Part shown: piece by piece, positions 53,201-62,883 of the stretch | Layout: each line of letters starts with the position of its first letter | How positions within the stretch are numbered: the first letter of the stretch is position 1 | Assembly (NCBI GenBank): GCA_963724135.1 | Contig: CAVRTA010000004.1 | Location: 1-64,000 of the forward strand | From: DATLGB01 sp963724135 | GTDB lineage: Bacteria; Actinomycetota; Thermoleophilia; Solirubrobacterales; Solirubrobacteraceae | Direction: 5' to 3' | Length of the DNA stretch: 64,000 bases | The notes under the pieces: model-generated | Database searches by the model: none | What the model was told of the DNA's origin: nothing | Seen by the model: the letters and a program-made list of their open reading frames with translations, nothing else | Position numbers and translations under genes: made by a program

Positions 53201-54188
53201 ATGGATTGGACCGGGCGCCAGGTGCTCGTGACCGGCGCCGCCGGGTTCATCGGCAGCCACTTGACCGAGGCGCTTGTGCGCGCGGGCGCCGACGTGCGCG
53301 CCTTCGTGCGCTACACGAGCGGCGGCAGCTGGGGCTGGCTCGACGCCTCCGAGGTGCGCGAGGACATCCAGGTGTTCGCGGGCGACATCCGCGACCCCGA
53401 GACGCTCGCCGAGCCGATGCGCGGCACCGAGGTCGTCTTCCACCTCGCCGCGCTGATCGCGATCCCGTACTCCTACGTGACGCCGCTGGCGTACGTGCGC
53501 ACGAACGTCGAGGGGACGACCAACGTGCTCGAGGCGGCGCGGGCGGCCGGCGTCGGCCGGGTCGTGCACACGTCGACCTCCGAGGTCTACGGGACGGCTC
53601 AGACCGTGCCGATCTCCGAATCGCATCCGCTGGTCGGCCAGTCGCCCGTACTCGGCGTCGAAGATCGGCGCCGACAAGATCGCCGAGAGCTTCCACGCCG
53701 CCTACGAGCTGCCGGTCGTGATCCTGCGGCCGTTCAACACGTTCGGGCCGCGGCAGTCGGCACGGGCGGTGATCCCGACGATCATCACCCAGCTGCTCGC
53801 CGGGCGCACGGTCGAGCTCGGGGCGCTGACGCCCACGCGCGACCTCACCTTCGCGTCCGACACCGCCGACGGCTTCGTCGCTCGCCGGCTCGGCGGACGC
53901 GGCGGTCGGGCCAGACGATCAACCTCGGCGTCGGGCAGGAGATCTCGATCGGCGACCTCGCCGCGCGCATCCACGCGCTGATGGACAAGCCCCACGAGAT
54001 CTCCCACGACGCGCAGCGCGACCGCCCGCCCGCGAGCGAGGTCGAGCGCCTGCTGTCCGACAACTCGCCGCGCGCGGGAGCTGCTGGGCTGGGAGCCGCG
54101 CCACACGCTCGACGAGGGCCTCCAGGCCACGATCGAGTGGCTCGCCGAGCACCTCGATCGCTACCGGCCGGACACGTACACGATTTGA
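53201..54188 (+). CDS. NAD-dependent sugar-nucleotide epimerase/dehydratase, frame-disrupted
   Basis: About 328 residues after repair. Extended SDR: QVLVTGAAGFIGSHLTEALV, VFHLAALIAIPYSYVTPLAY, HTSTSEVYGTAQ, then YSASKIGADKIAESFHAAY with the active Tyr and Lys, FNTFGPRQSARAVIP, and TINLGVGQEISIGDLAARI. Indels near 53650, 53890 and 54075 break the frame. Similar to GDP-mannose 4,6-dehydratase or UDP-glucose epimerase-like proteins; the sugar is unknown. Its stop overlaps the next start (TTGA). Starts a sugar gene cluster. Confidence 0.82.
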
Positions 54189-55240
54189 CCGCGCCCGCGA
54201 TCCCGCTGTTCGACCTCCGCATGGAGGACGAGGATCTCGAGGCGGTCGCGGCGGTCCTGCGTTCCGGGCGGCTGCGCGCGGGCGAGCAGGTGGAGGCCTT
54301 CGAGCGCGAGTTCGCGCAGCACCTGGGCGTGCGCCACGCCGTCGCCGTGTCGTCGGGCACGGCGGCGCTGCACCTCGCCTACCTGGCCGGCGGGATCGGG
54401 CCCGGGGACGAGGTGATCGTGCCGTCGATCACGTTCGCGGCCAGCGCGGCGGCGGTCATCTACTGCGGGGGGACGCCGGTGTTCGCCGACGTGTGCGGCC
54501 CGCACGACCTCGGCCTCGACCCCGACGACGCGGCGGCGCGCATCACGCCGCGCACGAAGGCGATCTGCGCCGTCCACTACGGCGGCTACCCCGCCGCGGT
54601 CGAGCGGCTGCGCGAGCTCGGCCCGGCGCTGATCGAGGACGCCGCGCACTCCCCCGACGCGGAGCGCGGCGCGCGCAAGGCCGGCGCCTGGGGGCTCGCG
54701 TCGTGCTTCTCGTTCTTCTCCAACAAGGTGCTCGCGGTCGGCGAGGGCGGCCTGCTCGCCACCGACGACGACGACGTCGCCGCGCGCGCCCGCCGGGAGC
54801 GGTCGGGCGCGTACAACCTGCGCATCGACGAGCCGCGCGCGGCGCTGCTGCGCTCGCGCATGGCGCGGATGGCCGCCGACATCGCCGCGCGCCGGGAGCT
54901 GACCACGCGCTACCGCGAGCTGCTGCGCGAAATCGACGGCGTGATCGTCCCCTACACGGACGCGGAGGTCGCGCACTCGTCGTGCTACGTGATGCCGATC
55001 GTGCTTGCGGACCCCGAGCAGCCAGGCGCCGGTGCGCGCTGCGCTGCGCGAGAAGCAGGCATCCAGACGTCGCTGCTGTATCCGGCGGTGCACGAGTTCA
55101 CCGCCTACCGCGAGCGCTACGCGGCCTCGCTGCCGCAGGCCGAGCGCATCGCGCGCTCGCAGGTGACGCTGCCCCTGTACGGCTTCATGACGCACGCGCA
55201 GCAGGACCGCGTCGTCGAGGCGCTGGCGGCCGCGCTTTGA
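54185..55240 (+). CDS. DegT/DnrJ/EryC1/StrS aminotransferase
   Basis: A 351-residue PLP enzyme. TTG 54185 is chosen for its overlap with the upstream stop. Sequence: HAVAVSSGTAALHLAYLAGG, IVPSITFAASAAAVIYCGGT, ALIEDAAHSPDAE (Asp to PLP), SCFSFFSNKVLAVGEGGLLA with the PLP lysine, and GIQTSLLYPAVHEFTAYRER. A short segment near 55025 is out of frame but compensated. Transfers an amino group to a keto-sugar nucleotide, probably the product of the epimerase-like enzyme before it. Confidence 0.9.
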   Translation: MTAPAIPLFDLRMEDEDLEAVAAVLRSGRLRAGEQVEAFEREFAQHLGVRHAVAVSSGTAALHLAYLAGGIGPGDEVIVPSITFAASAAAVIYCGGTPVFADVCGPHDLGLDPDDAAARITPRTKAICAVHYGGYPAAVERLRELGPALIEDAAHSPDAERGARKAGAWGLASCFSFFSNKVLAVGEGGLLATDDDDVAARARRERSGAYNLRIDEPRAALLRSRMARMAADIAARRELTTRYRELLREIDGVIVPYTDAEVAHSSCYVMPIVLADPEQPGAGARCAAREAGIQTSLLYPAVHEFTAYRERYAASLPQAERIARSQVTLPLYGFMTHAQQDRVVEALAAAL

Positions 55241-55818
55241 GGGAGTCCGACGTCCAGGCGGTGCTGGAGGCCCTGCGCTCGGGCTGGCTGACGATGGGCC
55301 CGCGCACCGCGGCCTTCGAGTCCGAGTTCGCCGCCTACATCGGCGCGGCGCACGCCGTTGCGGTCTCGAGCGGGACGGCGGCGGTGTTCCTCGTCGTCCG
55401 CGCGCTCGCTCCCGTCGACCCGGTGATCGTCGTCCACACCCGTGCCGCCGCCGCGCCCATCCCCGAGACGGAGCTCCCGGTGATCGAGGACTGCCGTGAC
55501 GCGCTCGGCCTCGGCGTCGGCCGCGCCGGCGTCGCGGCGTGCTGGTCGTTCGCCGACGGCCGGCCGCTCGCCATGGGCGAGGGCGGCTGCGTCACCACCG
55601 ACGATCACGATTTGGCCGCCCGTGTCCGGCTGCTGCGCCAGCACGCGATGACCTCGAACACCTGGGACCGCCACCGCGGCCACGGCGACAGCTACGACGT
55701 GGTGGACGTCGGCTTCAACTTCCGCCTCGACGAGCCGCGTGCGGCGCTCGGCTCCGCCCAGCTCGCGCACCTCGACGAGGACCTCGAGGCGCGGCGCTCA
55801 GGGTTCGACGCGGCGTAG
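55237..55818 (+). CDS. degenerate DegT-like aminotransferase paralogue
   Basis: 193 residues from TTG 55237, which overlaps the previous stop as TTGA. It keeps the DegT start (VLEALRSGWLTMGPRTAAFE, HAVAVSSGTAAVFLVVRALA), PVIEDCRDALGLG and ACWSFADGRPLAMGEGGCVT. At the PLP-lysine position it has Arg (DGRPLAMGEGG against SNKVLAVGEGG in its neighbour). About 50 residues are missing between the SGTAA and IED motifs, and the C-terminal half is gone. Either a decayed copy or a non-catalytic partner of the upstream enzyme. It overlaps the convergent nucleotidyltransferase by 21 bases. Confidence 0.65.
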   Translation: MRESDVQAVLEALRSGWLTMGPRTAAFESEFAAYIGAAHAVAVSSGTAAVFLVVRALAPVDPVIVVHTRAAAAPIPETELPVIEDCRDALGLGVGRAGVAACWSFADGRPLAMGEGGCVTTDDHDLAARVRLLRQHAMTSNTWDRHRGHGDSYDVVDVGFNFRLDEPRAALGSAQLAHLDEDLEARRSGFDAA

Positions 55819-56695
55819 CAGCGGCGTCTCGGGCGGCGAGGGGAACCCGTCGCCGCCTTGCGTCGGCAGCTGGCGGCGCTCGCTGTCGCGGCGCTCGGCG
55901 TCCCGGCGGTCGCCCTTCTCCTGGCGGCGCGGGTCGTTGCGCCGGTCCGGGCCGCTGCGGCGCTCGCTCGCGGAGCCGTCCGGGATCAGCCGGTCGCTTC
56001 ATGCGCTCGAACTCCTCGAGCGCCTGCTCGTAGTCGTCGTGGCGGCCGATGTCGAGCCAGTAGCAGTCCGAGCGGAAGGCGCGTACGATCTCGCCGGCGT
56101 CGAGCAGTCGCCGGATCAGGTCGGGGAAGTCGAGGTACTCCTCGGACTCCATGTAGTCGCGCACTCGCGGCGAGAACGCGTAGATGCCCATCGAGGCCTC
56201 GAACTCGAAGTGCGGCTTCTCCTCGTAGGAGGTGAGGCGGTCGGGCTGGTGCGGGTCGGCGAAGTGGAGGACTCCGAGCGAGACCTGGATGTCGCGCGTG
56301 ATCGTCGCGATCGTGGCGGCCGCCTCGGTCTCGAGGTGCTGGTCCATCAGCGCCCGGTAGTCGATGTCGGTCAGCACGTCGCCGTTCATCACCAGAAACG
56401 GCGCCTCGAGGTCCTCGATCGACCCGATCGCGCCGGCGGTTCCCAGCGGCGTGTGCTCGCGGTGGTAGTCGATGCTCACGCCGTGGTCGGCGCCGTCGCG
56501 GAAGAAGGCCTCGATCAGCTCCGCGAGGTAGCCCGTGGCGATCGTGATCTGGTCGAAGCCGTGGTGGTGCAGCTGGCGCATCACGATGTCCAGCACCGGC
56601 CGGTCGCCGACGGGCATCAGCGGCTTGGGGAGGACAGCGGTGTAGGGCCGCAGGCGCATTCCGAGGCCACCGGCGAGGACGACGGCGCGCTTCAT
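55798..56695 (-). CDS. sugar-1-phosphate nucleotidyltransferase with Arg-rich tail, one frameshift
   Basis: About 298 residues after repair. MKRAVVLAGGLGMRLRPYTA, VLPKPLMPVGDRPVLDIVMR, LGTAGAIGSIEDLEAPFLVM, NGDVLTDIDYRAL and DYWLDIG-type end (CYWLDIGRHDDYEQALEEF) give the GT-A pyrophosphorylase fold with the pyrophosphate loop. A frame change near 55990 leads to a tail with recurring Arg pairs (SERRSGPDRRNDPRRQEKGD, RRDAERRDSERRQ) and PETPLLRRVEP before TGA at 55798. It should make an NDP-sugar for the genes opposite. Confidence 0.85.
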
Positions 56696-56832
56696 CGATG
56701 TGGCCTCGGTCGCGTTCGCATCAGGGACCCGTCGCACGATAACTGTCGGCCTCCGAACGGCTGCGCTTGAACGCGCAGGCGCGCTGATGGTGCCATTCTT
56801 CGTGACAAAAGCCACCATCCAGGAGGAGCCTC

Positions 56833-57267
56833 ATGCCCGCCCGCGTCCTCGTCGTCGCCCACCGCACCGCGGCCACGCCCGCGCTGCTGGACGCGGTTCG
56901 CGACCGTGCCGCCAGGGGGGACGCCACCTTCACGCTGCTCGTGCCCCACGTCGCGCCGGGCCTGCACCGGGTCACCGATCCCGAGGACGCCGACCACGGC
57001 GAGGCCGAGGCGGTGCTCGAGCTCGCGCTGCCGCTGCTGCGCGAGGCCGCCGGCTCCCAGGTCGAGGGCATGGTCGGCGACCACGAGCCGCTCGCGGCGA
57101 TCCAGGACGCGATCAACCTGCACGGGTTCGACGAGATCATCATCTCGACGCTGCCGACGCGCGTGAGCAAGTGGCTCAAGCTCGATCTGCCGTCGAAGGC
57201 GGCGGGGCTCGGCGTCCCGGTGACGACCGTGATCGCGGGCGGTCGCGAGGCCGCGGCGCCCGCCTAG
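56833..57267 (+). CDS. small universal-stress-like protein
   Basis: A 144-residue protein with RVLVVAHRTAATPALLDAVR, FTLLVPHVAP, EGMVGDHEPLAAIQDAINLH and DEIIISTLPTRVSKWLKLDL then KAAGLGVPVTTVIAG. The fold resembles a USP-like Rossmann domain, ending in STLPxxxSxWL that other actinobacteria share. No ATP-binding GxxGxxxxG motif is complete. RBS AGGAGGAGC stands before ATG 56833. It is divergent from the nucleotidyltransferase; 137 bases between hold the promoters. Confidence 0.72.
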   Translation: MPARVLVVAHRTAATPALLDAVRDRAARGDATFTLLVPHVAPGLHRVTDPEDADHGEAEAVLELALPLLREAAGSQVEGMVGDHEPLAAIQDAINLHGFDEIIISTLPTRVSKWLKLDLPSKAAGLGVPVTTVIAGGREAAAPA

Positions 57268-57369
57268 ACGTGGGAGCGGGGTTGTTCCCTTGCTTCCGGT
57301 CCCCAGATGTGGAAATGTCGGGTGGTCAGGGTGCGGCGGGGGTCCGCGCTGAATCAGGGGGAGGGCTCG

Positions 57370-58308
57370 ATGAGAGGATTTCAATGGCGACGGCGGACGC
57401 TGGTCCTGACCGCCGTAGGTGCGCTGCTCGTCGCCGGTGTCGCGGCGGCGGCGATCCCGGCTGGCGACGGCACGATAACCACCTGTTATAAGACGGCCAA
57501 CGGCCAGTTGCGCGTGGTCAATTCGGCGGCTGACTGCCACTCGAGTGAGCGGGCGCTGACATGGAACAGCCAGGGGGTCACCGGTCCGACCGGGCCACGC
57601 GGCGCGACCGGCTCGGCCGGTCCCGAGGGTCCCGCCGGCCCGGCCGGTTCTGCGGGCCCAGCCGGTCCCGCCGGTGAGGACGGTCCCGCCGGTCCAGCCG
57701 GTTCAGCCGGCCCGAAGGGCGAGCAGGGCCCTCCCGGCCCGAAGGGTGAGCAAGGGCCTCCCGGCCCGGGGGGTGAGCAAGGGCCTCCCGGCCCGAAGGG
57801 CGATCAAGGCCCGGCTGGCCCGAAGGGCGATCAAGGCCCGGCTGGCCCAGCCGGCCCGGCCGGCGCGAACGGCATCGGTGGCACCGGATCCGCAAACGAG
57901 TCACAGTCGACGTTCTTTCACACGTGCAACGAGTTCGATAAGACGGTGATCTCGCAGCCTGTCACGCTGGCAGACCCCTCGCGGGTGCACGTCAACGGCC
58001 AGGCGTACCCGCAGTACACCAGCAACGATGCCGGCTTCGCGCTCATGCGCGTCGACGCCGAGCTCTTCCAGGGCGACACGCTGGTGGCTCGCCGTCCGGG
58101 GGCCGTGATGCTGATCAATGATGACGAGAACCAGGCCAGCGTCATGGTGGCGGGGCCGCTGCTCACGCCCCCCGCTGGACAACCGGCGCTGATTCCCCCG
58201 GGCACCCACGAGCTGCGGCTTGTCCTGACCACGGGAGCGACGACGTGCAACCGGTCGATCGTGACGAGCGGCAACGGCCTGATGTCCTGGCAGGCGTTCG
58301 TCCCGTGA
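57370..58308 (+). CDS. secreted collagen-like protein
   Basis: A 312-residue protein. RBS GGGGGAGGG before ATG 57370. Signal RRTLVLTAVGALLVAGVAAA, then AIPAGDGTITTCYKTANGQL, DCHSSERALTWNSQGVTG, the cysteine domain also seen at 23517. About 35 Gly-X-Y triplets follow (from GPTGPRGATGSAGPEGPAGP to GPAGPAGPAGANG), rich in PKGEQG and PAG, as in bacterial collagens. The C-terminal 110 residues form a beta domain (FFHTCNEFDKTVISQPVTLA, ALMRVDAELFQGDTLVARRP, TTCNRSIVTSGN). Likely a surface trimer. A perfect hairpin terminator follows. Confidence 0.85.
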   Translation: MRGFQWRRRTLVLTAVGALLVAGVAAAAIPAGDGTITTCYKTANGQLRVVNSAADCHSSERALTWNSQGVTGPTGPRGATGSAGPEGPAGPAGSAGPAGPAGEDGPAGPAGSAGPKGEQGPPGPKGEQGPPGPGGEQGPPGPKGDQGPAGPKGDQGPAGPAGPAGANGIGGTGSANESQSTFFHTCNEFDKTVISQPVTLADPSRVHVNGQAYPQYTSNDAGFALMRVDAELFQGDTLVARRPGAVMLINDDENQASVMVAGPLLTPPAGQPALIPPGTHELRLVLTTGATTCNRSIVTSGNGLMSWQAFVP

Positions 58309-58315
58309 GCATCGC

Positions 58316-58351
58316 GGGCGGCTTGCGCGACTCGAGTCGCGCAAGCCGCCC
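58316..58351. terminator. perfect 18-bp-arm palindrome after the collagen-like gene
   Basis: GGGCGGCTTGCGCGACTC followed by its exact complement GAGTCGCGCAAGCCGCCC, eight bases after the stop. Strong terminator-type stem, without a T-run, as is usual in high-GC bacteria. Confidence 0.8.
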
Positions 58352-58462
58352 GTGCGCTTCCGTCGTAACCTCGGTGAGGTGCGAGGGCTGCTTGTCTACA
58401 CGCAGATCGCGATCGTCGTCTTCGTGGTGGCCGGCATCATCATCGCCGCCATCAAACTCTGA
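58352..58462 (+). CDS. possible 36-residue single-helix membrane peptide
   Basis: GTG 58352 gives RFRRNLGEVRGLLVYTQIAI then VVFVVAGIIIAAIKL before TGA; a shorter form starts at GTG 58379 with GGTGAG upstream. A basic N-terminus and one hydrophobic helix form a credible membrane peptide. Short and without known relatives, so uncertain. Confidence 0.35.
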   Translation: MRFRRNLGEVRGLLVYTQIAIVVFVVAGIIIAAIKL

Positions 58463-58482
58463 GGCGCGATAGGTTCCCCGGC

Positions 58483-58928
58483 ATGATCCGCTCGATCGTC
58501 GTGGGCACGGATGGCTCGGACACCGCCAAGAAGGCTGTACAGGAAGCCGCTGACCTCGCATCGAAGGTCGGAGCCGCGTCAACGTCGTGTCGGCCTATGT
58601 GCCGGTGTCCAACCAGCGCCTGCGCGAGGAGGCCCGCCAGGCCCCCGACGACATCCAGTGGCAGGTGACGCCGCGCGAGGACGTCGACGCGATGCTCAAC
58701 GAGGCCGAGGAGGCGCTCACGGACACGGGCGTCGACAAGGTCAAGAAGCACGCGCGCGAGGGCGACCCCGCCGACGCGATCCTCGACGTCGCCGAGGAGG
58801 AGGGCGCCGACCTGATCGTCGTCGGCAACAAGGGCATGTCCGGCGCCAAGCGCTTCCTGCTCGGCTCGGTGCCGAACAAGGTCTCGCACCACGCGCCCTG
58901 CTCGGTGCTGATCGTCCGGACGACCTAG
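58483..58928 (+). CDS. universal stress protein, one frameshift
   Basis: About 148 residues after repair. MIRSIVVGTDGSDTAKKAVQ at the start, EAADLASKVGA, then an indel near 58577 and RVNVVSAYVPVSNQ. The ATP-binding motif DLIVVGNKGMSGAKRFLLGS is followed by VPNKVSHHAPCSVLIVRTT, the standard UspA end. Stress-induced cytosolic protein. It overlaps the convergent subtilisin gene by four bases. Confidence 0.85.
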
Positions 58929-60256
58929 ATCGTCGGCGTCGGCGTGACCGTCGGCGGCGGTGTGACCGTCGGCGTCGGCGTCGGCGTCGGAGTGGGGGTG
59001 CCGAGCGCCGTCGCGCGCCGCGGCGTTGACCTTGCCCGCGCCGTAGCGCGGGTCGGGCCCGGGCTTGCCGAGGTCATCGGCGGTCTGCTCCAGACGGCGC
59101 TGCGATCGCCGCCGGCGACGGGCGCCTGCCGATCACGCCGGACGCGATCACCAGCGCCGCGGTCGCCGACACGTGCGGCGCCGCCATCGACGTCCCCTCG
59201 TAGCCGCTGGGCAGGCCGAACGCTGCGCACCGAGCCCTTGAAGCGTGAGCTGGAAGATGTCGCGGCCCGGCTCGGCGTCGGGCTGGCAGTTCGGGTCGCT
59301 CGGGGAGGTCGGCGTCGAGCGCCGCCGCCCGGCGCGGCGATGTCGAGCGTCGCGCCGCTGTTGGAGTAGTCGGCCTGGCAGCCGTGCTCGGTGATCGCGC
59401 CGACCGAGAGCACGTCGTCCGCCGCGCCGGGTAGGCGACGGCGCGCGCGTGCGCGTTGCCCGATGCGCCGACGACGAGCGCGCCCTTGCGCCGCGCGCGG
59501 CGCAGCGCGGCGAGGATGTCCGGGATCTGGCGCGTGCTGCACCGAGGCGGCGAACTCGAACGACAGGTTGATGATCTGCGCGCCGTGGTCGGCGGCGTAG
59601 CGGATGCCGCGCGGCGATGGCGGCGCTGTCGCCCTCGCCGCGGCGGTCGAGCACGCGCACCGGCATGATCGTCGCGCCGTAGGCGAGCCCGGTCAGCGAC
59701 GACGCCGTTGTCGACGGACTCGGCGATCGTCGAGGCGACGTGCGTCCCGTGGCCGTTGTGGTCGAGCGGGAAGCGGTCGTTGTCGACGAAGTCGTAGCCG
59801 CGGCGCAGGCGCCTGGTGAGGTCGGGCGAGCGCCGGAAGCGCTTGTAGTTGCGGTAGGCGACGCCCGTGTCGACGACGGCGACGACGACGCCCGCGCCGC
59901 CGGGTCGCCCGGCGGCGATCAGGTTGTCCCACGCTCCCGGCGCGTTGACGCCCGCGACGGCGTCGAGGAAGTTCCACTGCACGTCCTGCCAGCCGCCCGG
60001 GACGTCGCGGCGGCCGGGGTCGTTCGGGATGCAGCGACGCGCGGGCGATCCAGTTCGGCGACGCGCTCGCACGCCGGCGCGCGCGCGAGCTCGGCGATCT
60101 TCGCCGCGCACGCGTCGAGCCGTCGCGGATGCGACCACGCGCGTGCCGTGCGCACGACGCACCTCGCCGGTCCGGTAGTGCGCGGCCTCCGCGCGCGCAT
60201 CGGCGACGCGCCGCCAGCAGGAGGGCCGCGACAAGGGCGGGCAGAGCGCGGAGCAT
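58925..60256 (-). CDS. secreted subtilisin-like (S8) protease, frame-disrupted
   Basis: About 435 residues after repair. Signal MLRALPALVAALLLAA. Catalytic Asp in GVVVAVVDTGVAYRNYKRFR, His in LDHNGHGTHVASTIAES, Ser in YEGTSMAAPHVSATAALVIA; the oxyanion Asn is in VVGASGNAHARAVAYPA. The C-terminus ends in Thr-Pro repeats (TPTPTPTPTVTPPPTVTPTP), a spacer encoded by a GTCGGC-type repeat at about 58930-58997. Many indels (near 59100, 59225, 59310, 59430, 59535, 59610, 59700, 60030, 60210). The family is certain, the exact protein is not. Confidence 0.8.
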
Positions 60257-60324
60257 TCCGTCGAGTGAACCGATGCGGAGGCCGGGAGTTGCCCGGAATC
60301 CGGACCACGCAAAGATAGTTGTCC

Positions 60325-60812
60325 GTGAAGCGGTCGGACGAGCATTGGATGGAGGCGGCGGTCGCCGAGGCGCGACTGGCGCTCGCGCACGACGACGTAC
60401 CGGTCGGTGCGGTCGTCGTCGCGCGGCGACGCGATCGTCGGCGCCGGCCACAACGAGCGCGAGCTGCGCAGCGACCCGACGGCCCACGCCGAGCTGCTGG
60501 CGCTGCAGCGGGCTGCGGCCGCGCTGGGCTCGTGGCGGCTGCTGGACACGACGCTGTACGTGACGCTCGAGCCGTGCGCGATGTGCGCGGGCGCGATCGT
60601 GCTCGGCGCGCGTCCCGCGCGTGGTCTACGGGACGGCGGACCCGAAGGCGGGCGCGGCCGGCTCGGTCCTCGACGTGCTGGCCGAGCCGCGCCTCAACCA
60701 CCGGCCGGCGGTCGAGGCCGGTCCACTGGCGGACGAGTGCGCTGCGCTGCTGCGCGCGTTCTTCGCCGCCCGGCGCCAGATCGGCGATACCGCTGCGTTT
60801 GAGGACACATGA
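60325..60812 (+). CDS. tadA: tRNA-specific adenosine deaminase, frame-disrupted
   Basis: About 160 residues after repair. Zinc site: DPTAHAELLALQRAAA (His, Glu) and LEPCAMCAGAIVLGARPA (both Cys). The start region DEHWMEAAVAEARLALAHDD, VPVGAVVV and the end TADPKAGAAGSVLDVLAEPR are TadA features. It converts A34 to inosine in tRNA-Arg(ACG), a gene for which is present in the window at 30648. Indels near 60424 and 60618. GTG 60325 or TTG 60319. Its stop overlaps the next start as ATGA. Confidence 0.85.
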
Positions 60813-62849
60813 AGCGCACGCTGCTGCTCCTGATCTTCCTGCTGCTGTGGCCGGCGGCTGCGTGCCCGCGCGATCGCGGACGTCCCGGAGGACGCGGAGT
60901 GGCCGAGGGCCGCGATCGAGTCCGGCGACGGCACGATGCTGCACGCCGACATCCTGCGCCCCAAGGGCCTGCCCGCGCGACGCCAAGACGCCGGTCATCC
61001 TCTCGATCGGCCCGTACTTCAACCACTCGGGCCAGACCGGGCCCGATCGGTCCCGCTCGAGGACACCGACTACGACCCGGTCGGGCCCGTCGAGGGCCGT
61101 CGGACCGCTTCTACGACTTCATCGAGGGCGCCAAGCTCATCGAGCGCGGCTACACGTTCGTGATGGTCGACCTGCGCGGCTTCGGCGGCTCGGGCGGCTG
61201 CCTGGACTGGGGCGGCCCGGGCGAGCAGATGGACGTCAAGGCCGCGGTCGAGTGGGCGGCGTCGCAGCCGTGGTCGACCGGCGCGGTCGGCATGTACGGC
61301 AAGTCCTACGACGGCGTCACCGGCCTGGTCGGCGCGGTCTCAGAACCCCAAGGGCCTGAAGGCCGTCGTCTCGATGGAGCCGGTCTACGACCTCTACCGC
61401 TACCTGTACTCCAACGGCGTCCGCTACGAGAACTCGGCGGCGACGCCCGCGCTCTACGACGCGATCGCCGCCACGCCGGGGCCGCTGCTGCGACGACCCG
61501 ATCTACAACGTCAACGGCGCGACGACGCCGGACTGCCTGGCGCAGCAACTACGCGTCGCAGCAGGACTCGAACCACGACTCCGAGTACTGGAAGGCGCGC
61601 AACCTGATCGCCAAGCGCGCGACGGACGGCAAGGTCCCGCTGTTCCTCACCCAGGGCTTCCTCGAGAACAACACCAAGCCCGACGGCGCGTTCGACTTCT
61701 TCAACGCCGTCAACGGCGCCCAAGCGCGCCTGGTTCGGCATGTGGGACCACGTCCGCGGCAACGAGACGCGACGCCGACGACCGACCTGGTCGAGAGGGC
61801 CGCACGGGCTTCTTCGACGAGGCCATGCGCTTCTTCGACCACTACGTCCGCGACGTGCCGCTGGCCGACGCGGCGACGGACAAGGACCCGCCGGTCGCGG
61901 TGCAGACGTCCGACGGCACGTGGCGCTCGGAGGCAGCAGTGGCCGCCGGCCGACTCGACGCCGGTCACGGTCGACGCTGAAGCCCGGCGCGCTACGACGG
62001 CGACGGCCAGAACGAGGGCACCGGGCTCGGCCGCGGGCAACGGCCTGTGGACGATCTCGCCGCCGCTGTCCAACCGACGCCTGGTACGCCGGCGTCCCGC
62101 ACGCGAAGCTCGACCTCAGCGGCAGCGTCGGCTCGCCGTCGCCGGCGTCGTCGTCGACACCTACGACATCGACGCCGAGCGCAAGGCGATCCTGCTCTCG
62201 CGCAACGCGTCGCTGGTCGGCTGCCGACGGCAAGGTCGAGATGGACCTCTACGGCAACGACTGGAAGATCCCGGCAGGGCCACCGGCTCGGCGTGCTGGT
62301 CACCGACACCAACGCGGAGTGGTGGCTGCCGAGCCGCGCCCGTCGCCGGTCGACGCTCAAGTCCGGGCACGGTGACGCTGCCGTTCCTCAAGTACACAGC
62401 GCCCGCGACACGATCCAGGGCGACCGTCCGTGCGCCTCGAGCAACTGGCTCGGCGACGCGCCGTTCGAGGTCGCCCGAGGACGTGATCAGCGCGTCGACC
62501 GAGGCCGACTTCCCGCTGCCGGCGCGGCGCTGAGGCCGGCGCCCGGCGGGTGACGCCGAAGCCGAGGCGCCCGGGCGGCAGGCGCGAAGCGCGCTGCGGG
62601 TCGCGCGATCGCCGCGGCAAGCACCGGCGTCGCCGTCTACGGCAACGCGCCGAAGGGCGTCAAGCTGACCGTGCAGGCTGGCCGGCGCCGGCAAGCGGAC
62701 GGTGACGGTGCGGCGCGTCACGACGAAGGTCAACGCCTTCCGCGTCACGTTCCGCGTCAAGCGGCCGGGCCGCTACCGCGCCGTCGTGACGGCGAAGGTG
62801 GGCGGCAAGAAACTGCGGCGCGCAGGCCAAGCGCGTCCGCGTGCGATAG
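60809..62849 (+). CDS. CocE/NonD-type X-Pro hydrolase with basic C-terminal domain, frame-disrupted
   Basis: About 675 residues after repair. Signal MKRTLLLLIFLLLWPAAA. The hydrolase has YTFVMVDLRGFGGSGGCLDW, AVGMYGKSYDGVTGLVGAVS with the nucleophile Ser, KVPLFLTQGFLENNTKPDGA (Asp region) and FGMWDHVRGNE (His). A jelly-roll domain follows (DAWYAGVPHAKLDLSGSVGS, YDIDAERKAILLSRNASLV). The last 75 residues (YGNAPKGVKLTVQLAGAGKR, FRVTFRVKRPGRYRAVVTAK) are a basic add-on domain. At least ten indels break the frame. An exported peptidase or esterase. Confidence 0.78.
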
Positions 62850-62883
62850 GAGCTGGAGGCGCGCGGCGAGTCATACTGCGCTG

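Noticed and set aside
57580..57870. The repetitive stretch as a CRISPR array or minisatellite
   Set aside because: The pattern is the coding repeat of Gly-X-Y triplets in one frame; there are no spacers. No CRISPR array was seen anywhere in the window.
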